A stretch of DNA of 38,792 nt from CAZDIO01 sp964505555 (lineage in GTDB: Bacteria > Bdellovibrionota_C > UBA2361 > SZUA-149 > CAZDIO01), in contig CAZDIO010000143.1 in assembly GCA_964505555.1 (NCBI GenBank), positions 1 through 38,792 of the forward strand, in the 5' to 3' direction. Positions 24,461 through 31,982 of this stretch are shown piece after piece; the first letter of the stretch is position 1, and every line of letters starts with the position of its first letter. The notes under the pieces were generated by a model, which worked only from the letters and a program-made list of their open reading frames with translations, did not search any database and was not told the DNA's origin. Both the position numbers and the translations under genes were made by a program.

Positions 24461-26503
24461 TTGGTTCAGTTGCGAGGTTTGCAGTGTTTCTTACCAAGAA
24501 TCATTAAAGAATTGAACGTGGGAAAGATTACTCTCTTAAAACACACCTCAAGGGATCAAGGGCTTGCGTCGGCGGAGGGAGTAACAGCTGCGTCCGGTAG
24601 CTTCCAACAATTACCTGAAGACCAATTCCCTCATCAAGGTACGGTAAGTAGCACCGAGGATAAAATACCATTACCAGTTACGGAGCGAAAAGAGAGTGAA
24701 TGGCGTTTCCAATCTTCATCTTATCCAGAAAATCGGACAAGCTTCTTGTTCTTTATGTTTATTGCAATTATTGCGGTACTCTATTTTGCGCGTGAGGTGC
24801 TTATCCCTTTTGCGCTTGCCATTCTTTTTAGCTTTGCTCTTGCGCCTCTGGTGAGACGCCTTGAGCGAATAAAATGTAATCGTATTGTGGCCGTCTCGAT
24901 AGCATGTCTCATCACCTTTGGGGTGATTAGTGTCGTAGGGTGGTTTACAATTAACCAGATGGTTGCTCTTGTGCCAAAGATTTCAGAATATCAAACTAAT
25001 ATTTCAAAAAAAGTTACAACTGTTAAAAGGCAAATAAGTTCTGCCTCTGCTCGTCTTACACGAACGGCAAATGATATTGAAAATAAACTCGGTGGAGAGA
25101 GCGCTCTCTCTCCTGTTGTTTCTTCGAAGACATCAACAAATTCAGAAGTTGTTGTGCCCGTCCAAGTGGTGGCGCAGCCACTTGGACCGCTTGAGGTTAT
25201 TCGAACAACCGTAATCTCTCTCTTAAGTCCACTGGGTACCCTCGGGTTGGTAATAGTATTTACGGTTTTCATTTTAATTAACCGGGAAGACCTCAGAAAC
25301 AGATTTATTCGACTGATTGCTCATGGACAACTTTCACGAACGACCCAAGCGATCGATGAAGCAACTACGAGGGTAAGTCGTTACCTCCTTACTCAACTCC
25401 TTCTTAATATTAGCCATGGCATTATTGTCACTGTGGGATTGACGTTTCTGGGTATTCCAAATGCGGCGGTGTGGGGAATACTCTCTGCCACATTTAGATT
25501 TATTCCTTATCTCGGGCCGTGGATGTCTGCTCTTACGCCAATTGCTCTTTCCTTTGCGATATTTGATGGATGGACACAACCTCTGTTGACGATCGGGTTT
25601 TTCATAGTACTGGAGTTAATCAGTAACAATATAATGGAACCATTTCTCTATGGTTCAAGCACTGGTTTATCACCGGTTGCCATTCTTGTAGCTGCCGTCT
25701 TTTGGACTTGGTTATGGGGAGGGGTGGGATTGTTAATGTCAACACCACTGACGGTATGTCTTTTGGTAGTTGGAAGATATGTTCATCAAGGAGAGTTTCT
25801 CTATATTCTCCTTGGCGATCAGCCAATGTTGCCGCCCCCGGAGAGGTTCTATCAACGATTACTTTCACAAGATGAAGAAGAGGCAATTGAAATTGTGGAG
25901 GAGTTTCTCAACGCAAACTGTATTGAAGCTCTCTATGACGAGGTTCTCATCCCGGCGCTGATTCTTTGTGAAGAGGATCGTCAACGGCGTATTCTTGAGG
26001 GGATAAAATATCAATACATTGTGGAGAGTACCCGAGAACTTATTGAAGAATTGAGCGAGCGAGATCGAAATACCTCTCTTAATTCTGAATCGACGAACTT
26101 GGAAAGGAGTGAAGTAAGTAGCCCACGATATCGTTATGTTCTTTGTGTTCCCGCAAATGATGAAACTGATGAAATAATAGCACGCATGTTATCGCATCGT
26201 CTTCATCGAGTTGGAGTTGAAAACGAGGTCTTGGCGACGAAGCTTCTCAGTAGTGAAATACTTGATCAAGTAGCACAAACAAATGCTGATTGCGTGTGTA
26301 TCTCAGCACTTCCGCCATTTGCGTTGACTCATGTGCGATACGTAGCGAGAAAAATTCATGCACGATTTCCAAAAGTAAAAATACTTGTTTGTTTGTGGCA
26401 TACACAAGTTGACCCGAGGAAAACAAAAATGCGGCTCGAAGTCGTTGGCGTGTCAGATATTGTTACTACGATTTCCGAAGCAGTGCATGCAATAGAAGGA
26501 TGA
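24461..26503 (+). CDS. AI-2E family permease with a C-terminal B12-binding-like domain
   Basis: This 680-aa protein has three parts. Residues 1-92 are a polar, probably disordered leader whose start is uncertain; TTG at 24461 is the first possible codon and GTG at 24518 an alternative. The permease core (about 93-450) has eight or so helices, the AREVLIPFALAILFSFALAPLV opening block (quoted in part) and the FIPYLGPW motif, as in AI-2E/PerM proteins. The tail has a helical module (about 466-530, with AIEIVEEFLN and EVLIPALILCEE) and an alpha/beta domain (about 556-678, starting YRYVLCVPAND). Both resemble the two modules of cobalamin-binding regulators, but the DxHxxG cobalamin ligand motif is absent. 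Transport of AI-2 should not be assumed. The DUF6496 gene follows 32 nt later. Confidence 0.8.
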   Translation: MVQLRGLQCFLPRIIKELNVGKITLLKHTSRDQGLASAEGVTAASGSFQQLPEDQFPHQGTVSSTEDKIPLPVTERKESEWRFQSSSYPENRTSFLFFMFIAIIAVLYFAREVLIPFALAILFSFALAPLVRRLERIKCNRIVAVSIACLITFGVISVVGWFTINQMVALVPKISEYQTNISKKVTTVKRQISSASARLTRTANDIENKLGGESALSPVVSSKTSTNSEVVVPVQVVAQPLGPLEVIRTTVISLLSPLGTLGLVIVFTVFILINREDLRNRFIRLIAHGQLSRTTQAIDEATTRVSRYLLTQLLLNISHGIIVTVGLTFLGIPNAAVWGILSATFRFIPYLGPWMSALTPIALSFAIFDGWTQPLLTIGFFIVLELISNNIMEPFLYGSSTGLSPVAILVAAVFWTWLWGGVGLLMSTPLTVCLLVVGRYVHQGEFLYILLGDQPMLPPPERFYQRLLSQDEEEAIEIVEEFLNANCIEALYDEVLIPALILCEEDRQRRILEGIKYQYIVESTRELIEELSERDRNTSLNSESTNLERSEVSSPRYRYVLCVPANDETDEIIARMLSHRLHRVGVENEVLATKLLSSEILDQVAQTNADCVCISALPPFALTHVRYVARKIHARFPKVKILVCLWHTQVDPRKTKMRLEVVGVSDIVTTISEAVHAIEG

Positions 26504-26535
26504 AAGTTGAAATAAAAACAAGAAGGAGTAAAACA

Positions 26536-26817
26536 ATGGCAAAAAAAACAAACACACAACGATCCCGCACAGGACGCTCATCGAGCAGATTGAAGCAAAC
26601 ATCGAAAAGCTCAAGAAAAACAACGAGCACAGGGACTCGTTACGGGAAATTAGCGTCAAAGAAAGTGGGCAAAGCAGTAAGAGAGATGAAACGAGGTGAG
26701 CTTCGTTCCGGTCGTAGTGGAAAAAAAGTAACCAATCGTAAGCAGGCAATTGCGATCGGTCTTTCTCAAGCGCGAAAACGTGGAGGGAAAGTGCCACAAA
26801 GAACAGTAAATACATGA
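26536..26817 (+). CDS. DUF6496-family small basic protein
   Basis: The start at 26536 has AAGGAG 7 nt upstream, giving 93 aa; an open frame 12 codons longer lacks such a site. The first 35 residues are Lys/Arg/Ser/Thr-rich and disordered. The second half contains the family block ASKKVGKAVREMKRGELRSG, followed by KKVTNRKQAIAIGLSQARK. Proteins of this type are small, very basic and often found near stress genes; nucleic-acid binding is plausible from composition but unproven. It sits 32 nt after the AI-2E permease and is probably co-transcribed with it. Confidence 0.85.
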   Translation: MAKKTNTQRSRTGRSSSRLKQTSKSSRKTTSTGTRYGKLASKKVGKAVREMKRGELRSGRSGKKVTNRKQAIAIGLSQARKRGGKVPQRTVNT

Positions 26818-26906
26818 TTGGAGTCATGCCCTGATCAGTTCTCTTGCGATAAAGATAGCGCTTAAGTCTAGGATCGTTAATTATTTACTAAACAGGAGCA
26901 ATGTTT

Positions 26907-27455
26907 ATGGAACTTAATTCACTTGAGGCATTATTGGAAGATCAACTAAAGGATATCTACAGCGCAGAATCTCAGCTTGTTAAAGCTTTGCCTAAAATGA
27001 TGAAGAAGGCATCTTCTGAAGATCTGCGGGCCGCATTTGAAGAGCATTTGCGAGAAACTGAGAACCAGGTAAATCGTTTAAAGACCATTGGTGAGTCATT
27101 AGAGGTAAAGCTTACTGGGAAAAAATGTATGGGAATGGAAGGGCTGATTAAGGAAGGAGAAGAGATGCTCCATCAAAACGGCGATGAGTCAGTGATTGAT
27201 GCTGGGCTTATTGCTGCAGCACAGCGTGTTGAACATTATGAAATTGCTGCCTATGGTACTGTAAAGGCGTTTGCAGAACAGCTTGGCTATGAGGATGTGG
27301 TGAAGCTTCTGGAGGAATCATTGGAAGAGGAAGCGGGGGCAAATGACAAACTTACGGAGCTTGCTGAAGCAGGGATAAATCAAAATGCTGCAGACCTCTC
27401 TGATTATGAAGAGATAGATAAAGAAGAGAGTAAAAGAGGAGAGATGCTCAAGTAA
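26907..27455 (+). CDS. DUF892 (YciE/YciF-type) ferritin-like protein
   Basis: The ATG at 26907 is 8 nt from AGGAG; the ATG two codons upstream is only 2 nt from it, so I take the inner one (182 aa). The sequence is a four-helix ferritin-like bundle: LEALLEDQLKDIYSAESQL, ASSEDLRAAFEEHLRETE, RVEHYEIAAYGTVKAFAEQ and LLEESLEEEAGANDKLTELA, with Glu and His residues placed to bind a di-metal centre. The family is linked with stress responses in several bacteria. A hairpin terminator follows the stop by 10 nt. Confidence 0.93.
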   Translation: MELNSLEALLEDQLKDIYSAESQLVKALPKMMKKASSEDLRAAFEEHLRETENQVNRLKTIGESLEVKLTGKKCMGMEGLIKEGEEMLHQNGDESVIDAGLIAAAQRVEHYEIAAYGTVKAFAEQLGYEDVVKLLEESLEEEAGANDKLTELAEAGINQNAADLSDYEEIDKEESKRGEMLK

Positions 27456-27465
27456 GAAAGAGAGC

Positions 27466-27501
27466 GAACCCCTCTTTGAGTGAAGCTTCATAGAGGGGTT
27501 C
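27466..27501 (+). terminator. Hairpin terminator after the DUF892 gene
   Basis: Positions 27466-27475 and 27492-27501 form a perfect 10-bp GC-rich stem (GAACCCCTCT with AGAGGGGTTC), and an inner palindrome TGAAGCTTCA (27481-27490) can extend it. The T tract after it is poor (TTGTG), so termination may be partial and allow read-through into the metallothionein-like gene. Confidence 0.6.
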
Positions 27502-27537
27502 TTGTGCAAAATGGGCGAGAAATTTGAAGAGGTTCTT

Positions 27538-27786
27538 ATGGGAATGTGTGAAGTATGTAAAAATGAGTACGATAAATCCTTTGAAGTAATCCTCAACGGA
27601 GAGTTCTTTACTTTTGATAGTTTTGAATGCGCTATTCATGCATTGGCGCCACATTGTAAACACTGTGGTTGTAGGATAGTGGGTCATGGTGTGGAATCAG
27701 AAGGAAAGTTCTATTGTTGTGGACATTGTTTGCGCCTTGCTTCAACAGAACAGAACAGAGAAGAGCGCAGAGAGATAGACGGATAA
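27538..27786 (+). CDS. Cysteine-rich metallothionein-like small protein
   Basis: The product is 82 aa from the ATG at 27538, which has AGAGG 5 nt before it; a frame 12 codons longer lacks a good binding site. It holds nine cysteines in CEVC (C4, C7), C31, CKHCGC (C40, C43, C45) and CCGHC (C60, C61, C64). The remaining conserved-looking text, including FDSFECAIHALAP and GCRIVGHGVE, matches a small conserved protein usually annotated as prokaryotic metallothionein-like. It probably binds zinc. The C-terminal 15 residues are charged. It sits inside a group of small stress-type genes. Confidence 0.8.
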   Translation: MGMCEVCKNEYDKSFEVILNGEFFTFDSFECAIHALAPHCKHCGCRIVGHGVESEGKFYCCGHCLRLASTEQNREERREIDG

Positions 27787-27875
27787 AAGCAAACCTTTCG
27801 TCAGCCAGTTCTTCTAACAGTCGTTTCCTTTTCTTTAGTGAGAACTCCTCGGAGACGATCCAGTAAGGAGCAAAG

Positions 27876-27911
27876 AAAAAAGGTTCCCCTCTGAATTCGA
27901 GGGCAACCTTT
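27876..27911 (-). terminator. Intrinsic terminator of the 46-aa gene
   Basis: Positions 27879-27891 and 27899-27911 are 13-bp inverted repeats with one mismatch around a 7-nt loop. Read on the minus strand the stem runs straight into TTTTTTC. It lies 40 nt past the stop of the minus-strand small gene at 27951, which supports that gene being real. Confidence 0.75.
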
Positions 27912-27950
27912 GAAAGCAATCACTGCAAATGAAATGAGCGGGGATACTTC

Positions 27951-28091
27951 TTAAGAATTAGATCCACGCCGCTCTTCATTTCGATTGTCTTCTAACTCGC
28001 GCTGGTTTCTTTGTGAGCGATCTCTTTTTGATTGAGTTTTACGCCCACGATTTGTTTCTCGTTCAGAGCGATCATTTTTTTTGTCTTTCAT
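27951..28091 (-). CDS. Small highly charged protein (46 aa)
   Basis: On the minus strand an ATG at 28091 has CAGGAG 8 nt upstream and opens a 46-codon frame that ends at TAA (27951) and is followed by an intrinsic terminator. The peptide is composed almost wholly of Arg, Lys, Glu, Asp, Asn, Gln and Ser (it starts MKDKKNDRSERETNRGRK) with no hydrophobic core, so it is probably disordered. I recognise no family by name, but its composition recalls the small hydrophilic stress-induced proteins found beside DUF892 and DUF6496 genes. It is divergent from the large fusion gene. Confidence 0.7.
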   Translation of the reverse strand: MKDKKNDRSERETNRGRKTQSKRDRSQRNQRELEDNRNEERRGSNS

Positions 28092-28274
28092 GTTTTTTCT
28101 CCTGTATGGTGTCATTAGGTGTTATTGTTTTTTTGATACTGAATAGAGCGTAATTACACACTAACTCAATATGGTTGTATCGTATGGTTATATAAGGGAA
28201 TGAGATATGATTACGCACATGAATAAAAAATTTATTTTACGAAAAAACATTTTTCTCAGCCAGGTTTCTCTCAA

Positions 28275-31200
28275 ATGAAAATATTAATGTGTACGAATAC
28301 CTATCTTCCCCATGTGGGGGGAGTCGCTCGATCCGTACATGGGTTTTGTGAAGAGTATCGACGCCGAGGTCATCAGGTAATGGTAGTAGCACCTGATTAT
28401 GATCAGCAGAAAAACGAAGAAAAAGAAAAGGAGATAATACGAGTTCCAGCAATTCAAAATTTTAATGGAAGTGATTTTGCACTTCGACTTCCCGTTCCAG
28501 TTATTCTTTCTTCGGCGCTTGAACAATTTCATCCAGATATTGTTCATTCACATCATCCATTTTTGCTAGGAGATACGGCGGTACGTATTGCGGCATTGTA
28601 CGATGTGCCGCTGATTTTTACCCACCATACGATGTATGAACGCTATACCCACTATGTTCCAGGAGATTCAGATGCCTTAAAGAGATTTGTCATTGAGGTA
28701 TCTACCGGCTATTCAAATCTTTGTGATCGGGTCTTTGCTCCAAGTGAGAGCATTGCGGCAATTCTTGAAGAACGGGGTGTCGATGTTCCTATTGTAGTTG
28801 TTCCTACCGGAGTTGATGTTTCATTATTTGCGAAGGGAAATCGAAGCTATTTTAGAGATAAATTCAAAATTTCTCAAAATGATTTCGTCGCTGGACATGT
28901 TGGCCGACTGGCACCGGAGAAAAACCTCACCTTTCTTACGGAGGCTGTAATTCCATGGATGCAAAAAAATAAGAACACTCATTTTCTGATTGGTGGGTCT
29001 GGACCTTCTCAGCAAGAGATGGAGGTTTTATTTCAAAATGCAAATCTTTCCTCCAGAGTTCATTTTTCAGGAGTCTGTAAAGATCAGCTACTTGTTGATA
29101 TTTACCACGCGATGGATGTTTTTGTATTTACATCAAAAACAGAAACTCAAGGTATGGTACTCACGGAAGCAATGGCTGCTGGTGTTCCAGTTATTGCACT
29201 TGATGCTCCTGGTGCAAGAGAGGTTATTGACAATGAAAGAAATGGTTACCTCGTTTTAACTGAGGAAAAACGAACCTACACCAAGACGATAGAACGTTTT
29301 TATCTGTTAAGTAAAAGTGAGCGAGAGGCGTTCTCTCTCAATGCCCAACATACTGCGCTACAGTTTTCTATAAGCTCTTCCGGAGATAGAGCGCTCAACC
29401 ATTATCAGGCAGTGATTCAAGGGACTCGCTCCGTAAAGAATCCCGAAGAAAGTGCTTGGCTACGTGCGGTTAGACTTTTTGAAACAGAGTGGTCGTTGTT
29501 GACAACAAAGGCGGAGGCTTTTTCGGTTGTTATTGAGGGAAAAAGAATCTTTAATCGAAAACTGCTAGCACGAATGCGAATGATGTATCGGCAAGTAGTA
29601 AAGAGTTTTTCCTGGTATAAAGCACTCTTTCGTCTATTTGGAATTCCAGTTGTCTCAGACTGTTCTGGGCGTGGTTTATTGATGATCCAGGTGGATGGTC
29701 TTTCTCGAAAACAACTCGAGCAAGGTCTTTCGTCAGGAAAGTTAAAATTTCTGAGAAAACTCCTTAAACGAGAGGAATATATTCTCCACAATTTGTATTC
29801 AGGGGTTCCATCAACAACTCCCTCAGTTCAGGGAGAGTTATTTTATGGGGTCAAGCAAGCGGTGCCAGCCTTTAGCTTCAAGGATTTAAGTACAGGAAAA
29901 ATCGTTACCATGCTCGAGCCGGACCCGGCACTGAGCGTTCAGCAAAAACTTGCCCAGAAAGGAAGGGGGCTTCTTGAGGGGGGAAGTTCCTATTCAAATG
30001 TGTTTTCTGGAGGAGCTACGCACGCAATGGTGTGTAGTGTGTCCCTTGGATTTGGATCCTTTCTAAGGGAGCTCAGTGTATTTCGTTTGATCTTTGCCAT
30101 GCTACTCTATGCACGCTCACTCCTCCGTACGCTGTTTCTTATGGTGTTAGAGTTCTTTCTTGCGCTTATTGATTGTGTTCATGGCGCTTTAGCTGGAGAG
30201 CCGCTTTTGAAAGAGATAAAGTTTATTCCAGCACGTATTATTGTTTCAATAGTTCTTCGTGAACTTAATTATATCGGTGCATCGAGAGATATGGCGCGAG
30301 GAACGCCGATTATTCATCTGAATCTTCTTGGCTATGACGAGCATGCACATCGAAGAGGAGCTTCTTCCCCCTTTGCACACTGGACATTAAAGGGCATTGA
30401 TAAGACAATTTCTCGCCTCTATCGTGTGGCCAAAACATCAGCTCGCGAGTACGATGTATGGATTTATTCAGACCATGGTCAGCAAGATGTCATTTCTTAT
30501 GAAAAACGGTTCGGGTGCTCACTTGAAGATGCTATTGCACGGGTTTTTAAGCAGTTTGAACTTATTTCAGTACGGGAAGAGGATGAAAAACGTGGAATTC
30601 AGCGTCAGCGGGCGAAGTTTTTACGAAATAAGCCACAACGAGAAAACATTTCACAAAAAAAACAATCCCCGATTGATTCAACTCACGTCGATGTAACAGC
30701 AGTTGGTCCACTGGGATATATTTATTTTCCAAAAAAAGTGTCTGCGGATACCATAGAGGGTATTGCTTCTCTCTTAATTTCAGAAGCAAAAATTCCACTG
30801 GTCATTGCACCTTTTGGCGATGGTGCCGCGCAAGCATGGACAAGAGAAGGGAAGTTTTTACTTCCTCAAGATGGGTCGAGAGTTTTCGGTGCCGATCATC
30901 CCTTTCTAGAGGAAGTTCTTCAAGACCTGATAAACGTTTGCCATCATCCCAATGCAGGAAATCTTACTATTTCTGGATGGAGTAAGGACTCTGTAGCATT
31001 AAGTTTTGTAGAAGAATGCGGAGCACATGCCGGTCCAGGACCGGAAGAAGTAGGAGCGTTTGCCTTACTTCCGGGGATGGTTCGTAAAAAAACAAAAAAG
31101 GACTATCTTCGACCAATAGATCTCCGTCAGCGAGCTCTCAGGGTGGTGGATCGTGCAATAAGAGAAGAGAGGATACGAGATTTCAATAAGGGAGAGATTC

Positions 31201-31922
31201 TTCGGATCATGAGTTGTGATGTGCATGGTTGTCGAGGACAAGATGGACGTATTGCACCGCGTCGAGTCGCTTCACTTCTTGCTTATTATGATCCGGACAT
31301 TGTTATTCTTCAAGGATTAGGAATTGCTCACCTTCAGGGATCGGCTTGGAATCAGGCAAGTGTGGTTGCAGAAGATCTTCGGATGAATGTTCATTTTGAT
31401 TCGTTACAGAAAAGTAATTTTGCGACAAACGGTATAGCCGTTCTCAGTAAGCACCCCATACGATTACTGAAAGCAAGTTCCTCACAGGAAAATAATCCAG
31501 ATCAGGCAGGGAGAAATCAACGCCTACTTTGGGTCGCGATTGAAGGGAATGGATTTGAACTTAATTTGGTCCATGCAAAATATGGTGATTCTCAGCGAGA
31601 ACAAAAAGCAGGGTTAAACACGTTGACTCATTGGATTACTCAAACTCAACCGGCTTCCCCACTAATTGTATTTGCAGAATTGAAGAGTTCTATAAAAGAT
31701 ATTCACAGCGAAGATCTTATTCATTCTCTTCGCGACGCAGAAGAACAGATTCTTTCCCCCCGACCAGAACAAAGGTGGCGAGCGAGAAACCCGTTTAGAC
31801 GACAAAAAAGAATTCTTGTAAGTCATGATATCGAGGTGAGAAGAGTTGACTCACCAAAGAGCCGCTTTGCAAGATTTGCAGCACAGTCACTTCCACAACT
31901 TGTTGAAATCAGAATTTCTTAG
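28275..31922 (+). CDS. Three-domain fusion: GT4 glycosyltransferase, alkaline-phosphatase-superfamily phosphodiesterase, degenerate EEP domain
   Basis: The 1215-aa protein joins three folds. Residues 1-385 are a GT-B GT4 glycosyltransferase: the N-terminal PHVGGVARSV loop, HVGRLAPEKN and the EX7E pair (E290, E298). Residues 465-935 are an alkaline-phosphatase-superfamily hydrolase with metal ligands or nucleophile apparently intact: D474 (QVDG), T514/T515 (PSTTPS), D688 with H690/H692 (GYDEHAH), D733-H734 (SDHG) and H918. It contains a hydrophobic stretch (600-640) able to enter the membrane. Residues 972-1215 match the endonuclease/exonuclease/phosphatase fold (RIMSCDVHGCRGQDGRI, TNGIAVLSKHPI, NLVHAKYG). 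Its metal Glu is Gly (ILQG, G1014) and the GDxN motif is replaced by FAEL, so it is probably inactive. Lipid or glycolipid processing is an inference. Confidence 0.85.
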   Translation: MKILMCTNTYLPHVGGVARSVHGFCEEYRRRGHQVMVVAPDYDQQKNEEKEKEIIRVPAIQNFNGSDFALRLPVPVILSSALEQFHPDIVHSHHPFLLGDTAVRIAALYDVPLIFTHHTMYERYTHYVPGDSDALKRFVIEVSTGYSNLCDRVFAPSESIAAILEERGVDVPIVVVPTGVDVSLFAKGNRSYFRDKFKISQNDFVAGHVGRLAPEKNLTFLTEAVIPWMQKNKNTHFLIGGSGPSQQEMEVLFQNANLSSRVHFSGVCKDQLLVDIYHAMDVFVFTSKTETQGMVLTEAMAAGVPVIALDAPGAREVIDNERNGYLVLTEEKRTYTKTIERFYLLSKSEREAFSLNAQHTALQFSISSSGDRALNHYQAVIQGTRSVKNPEESAWLRAVRLFETEWSLLTTKAEAFSVVIEGKRIFNRKLLARMRMMYRQVVKSFSWYKALFRLFGIPVVSDCSGRGLLMIQVDGLSRKQLEQGLSSGKLKFLRKLLKREEYILHNLYSGVPSTTPSVQGELFYGVKQAVPAFSFKDLSTGKIVTMLEPDPALSVQQKLAQKGRGLLEGGSSYSNVFSGGATHAMVCSVSLGFGSFLRELSVFRLIFAMLLYARSLLRTLFLMVLEFFLALIDCVHGALAGEPLLKEIKFIPARIIVSIVLRELNYIGASRDMARGTPIIHLNLLGYDEHAHRRGASSPFAHWTLKGIDKTISRLYRVAKTSAREYDVWIYSDHGQQDVISYEKRFGCSLEDAIARVFKQFELISVREEDEKRGIQRQRAKFLRNKPQRENISQKKQSPIDSTHVDVTAVGPLGYIYFPKKVSADTIEGIASLLISEAKIPLVIAPFGDGAAQAWTREGKFLLPQDGSRVFGADHPFLEEVLQDLINVCHHPNAGNLTISGWSKDSVALSFVEECGAHAGPGPEEVGAFALLPGMVRKKTKKDYLRPIDLRQRALRVVDRAIREERIRDFNKGEILRIMSCDVHGCRGQDGRIAPRRVASLLAYYDPDIVILQGLGIAHLQGSAWNQASVVAEDLRMNVHFDSLQKSNFATNGIAVLSKHPIRLLKASSSQENNPDQAGRNQRLLWVAIEGNGFELNLVHAKYGDSQREQKAGLNTLTHWITQTQPASPLIVFAELKSSIKDIHSEDLIHSLRDAEEQILSPRPEQRWRARNPFRRQKRILVSHDIEVRRVDSPKSRFARFAAQSLPQLVEIRIS

Positions 31923-31982
31923 TACCGCTAAGGGCCATTATGAGGAAACACCAAAGTGAGAAAAATCATTACCCCCTAAAGT

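Noticed and set aside
24461..26503. Calling the permease an autoinducer-2 exporter
   Set aside because: The AI-2E family is diverse and most members have no shown role in AI-2 transport; nothing here links it to quorum sensing.
27632..27919. Minus-strand frame of 95 codons opposite the metallothionein-like gene
   Set aside because: It overlaps a better-supported cysteine-rich gene and the terminator of the 46-aa gene, and has no ribosome binding site.
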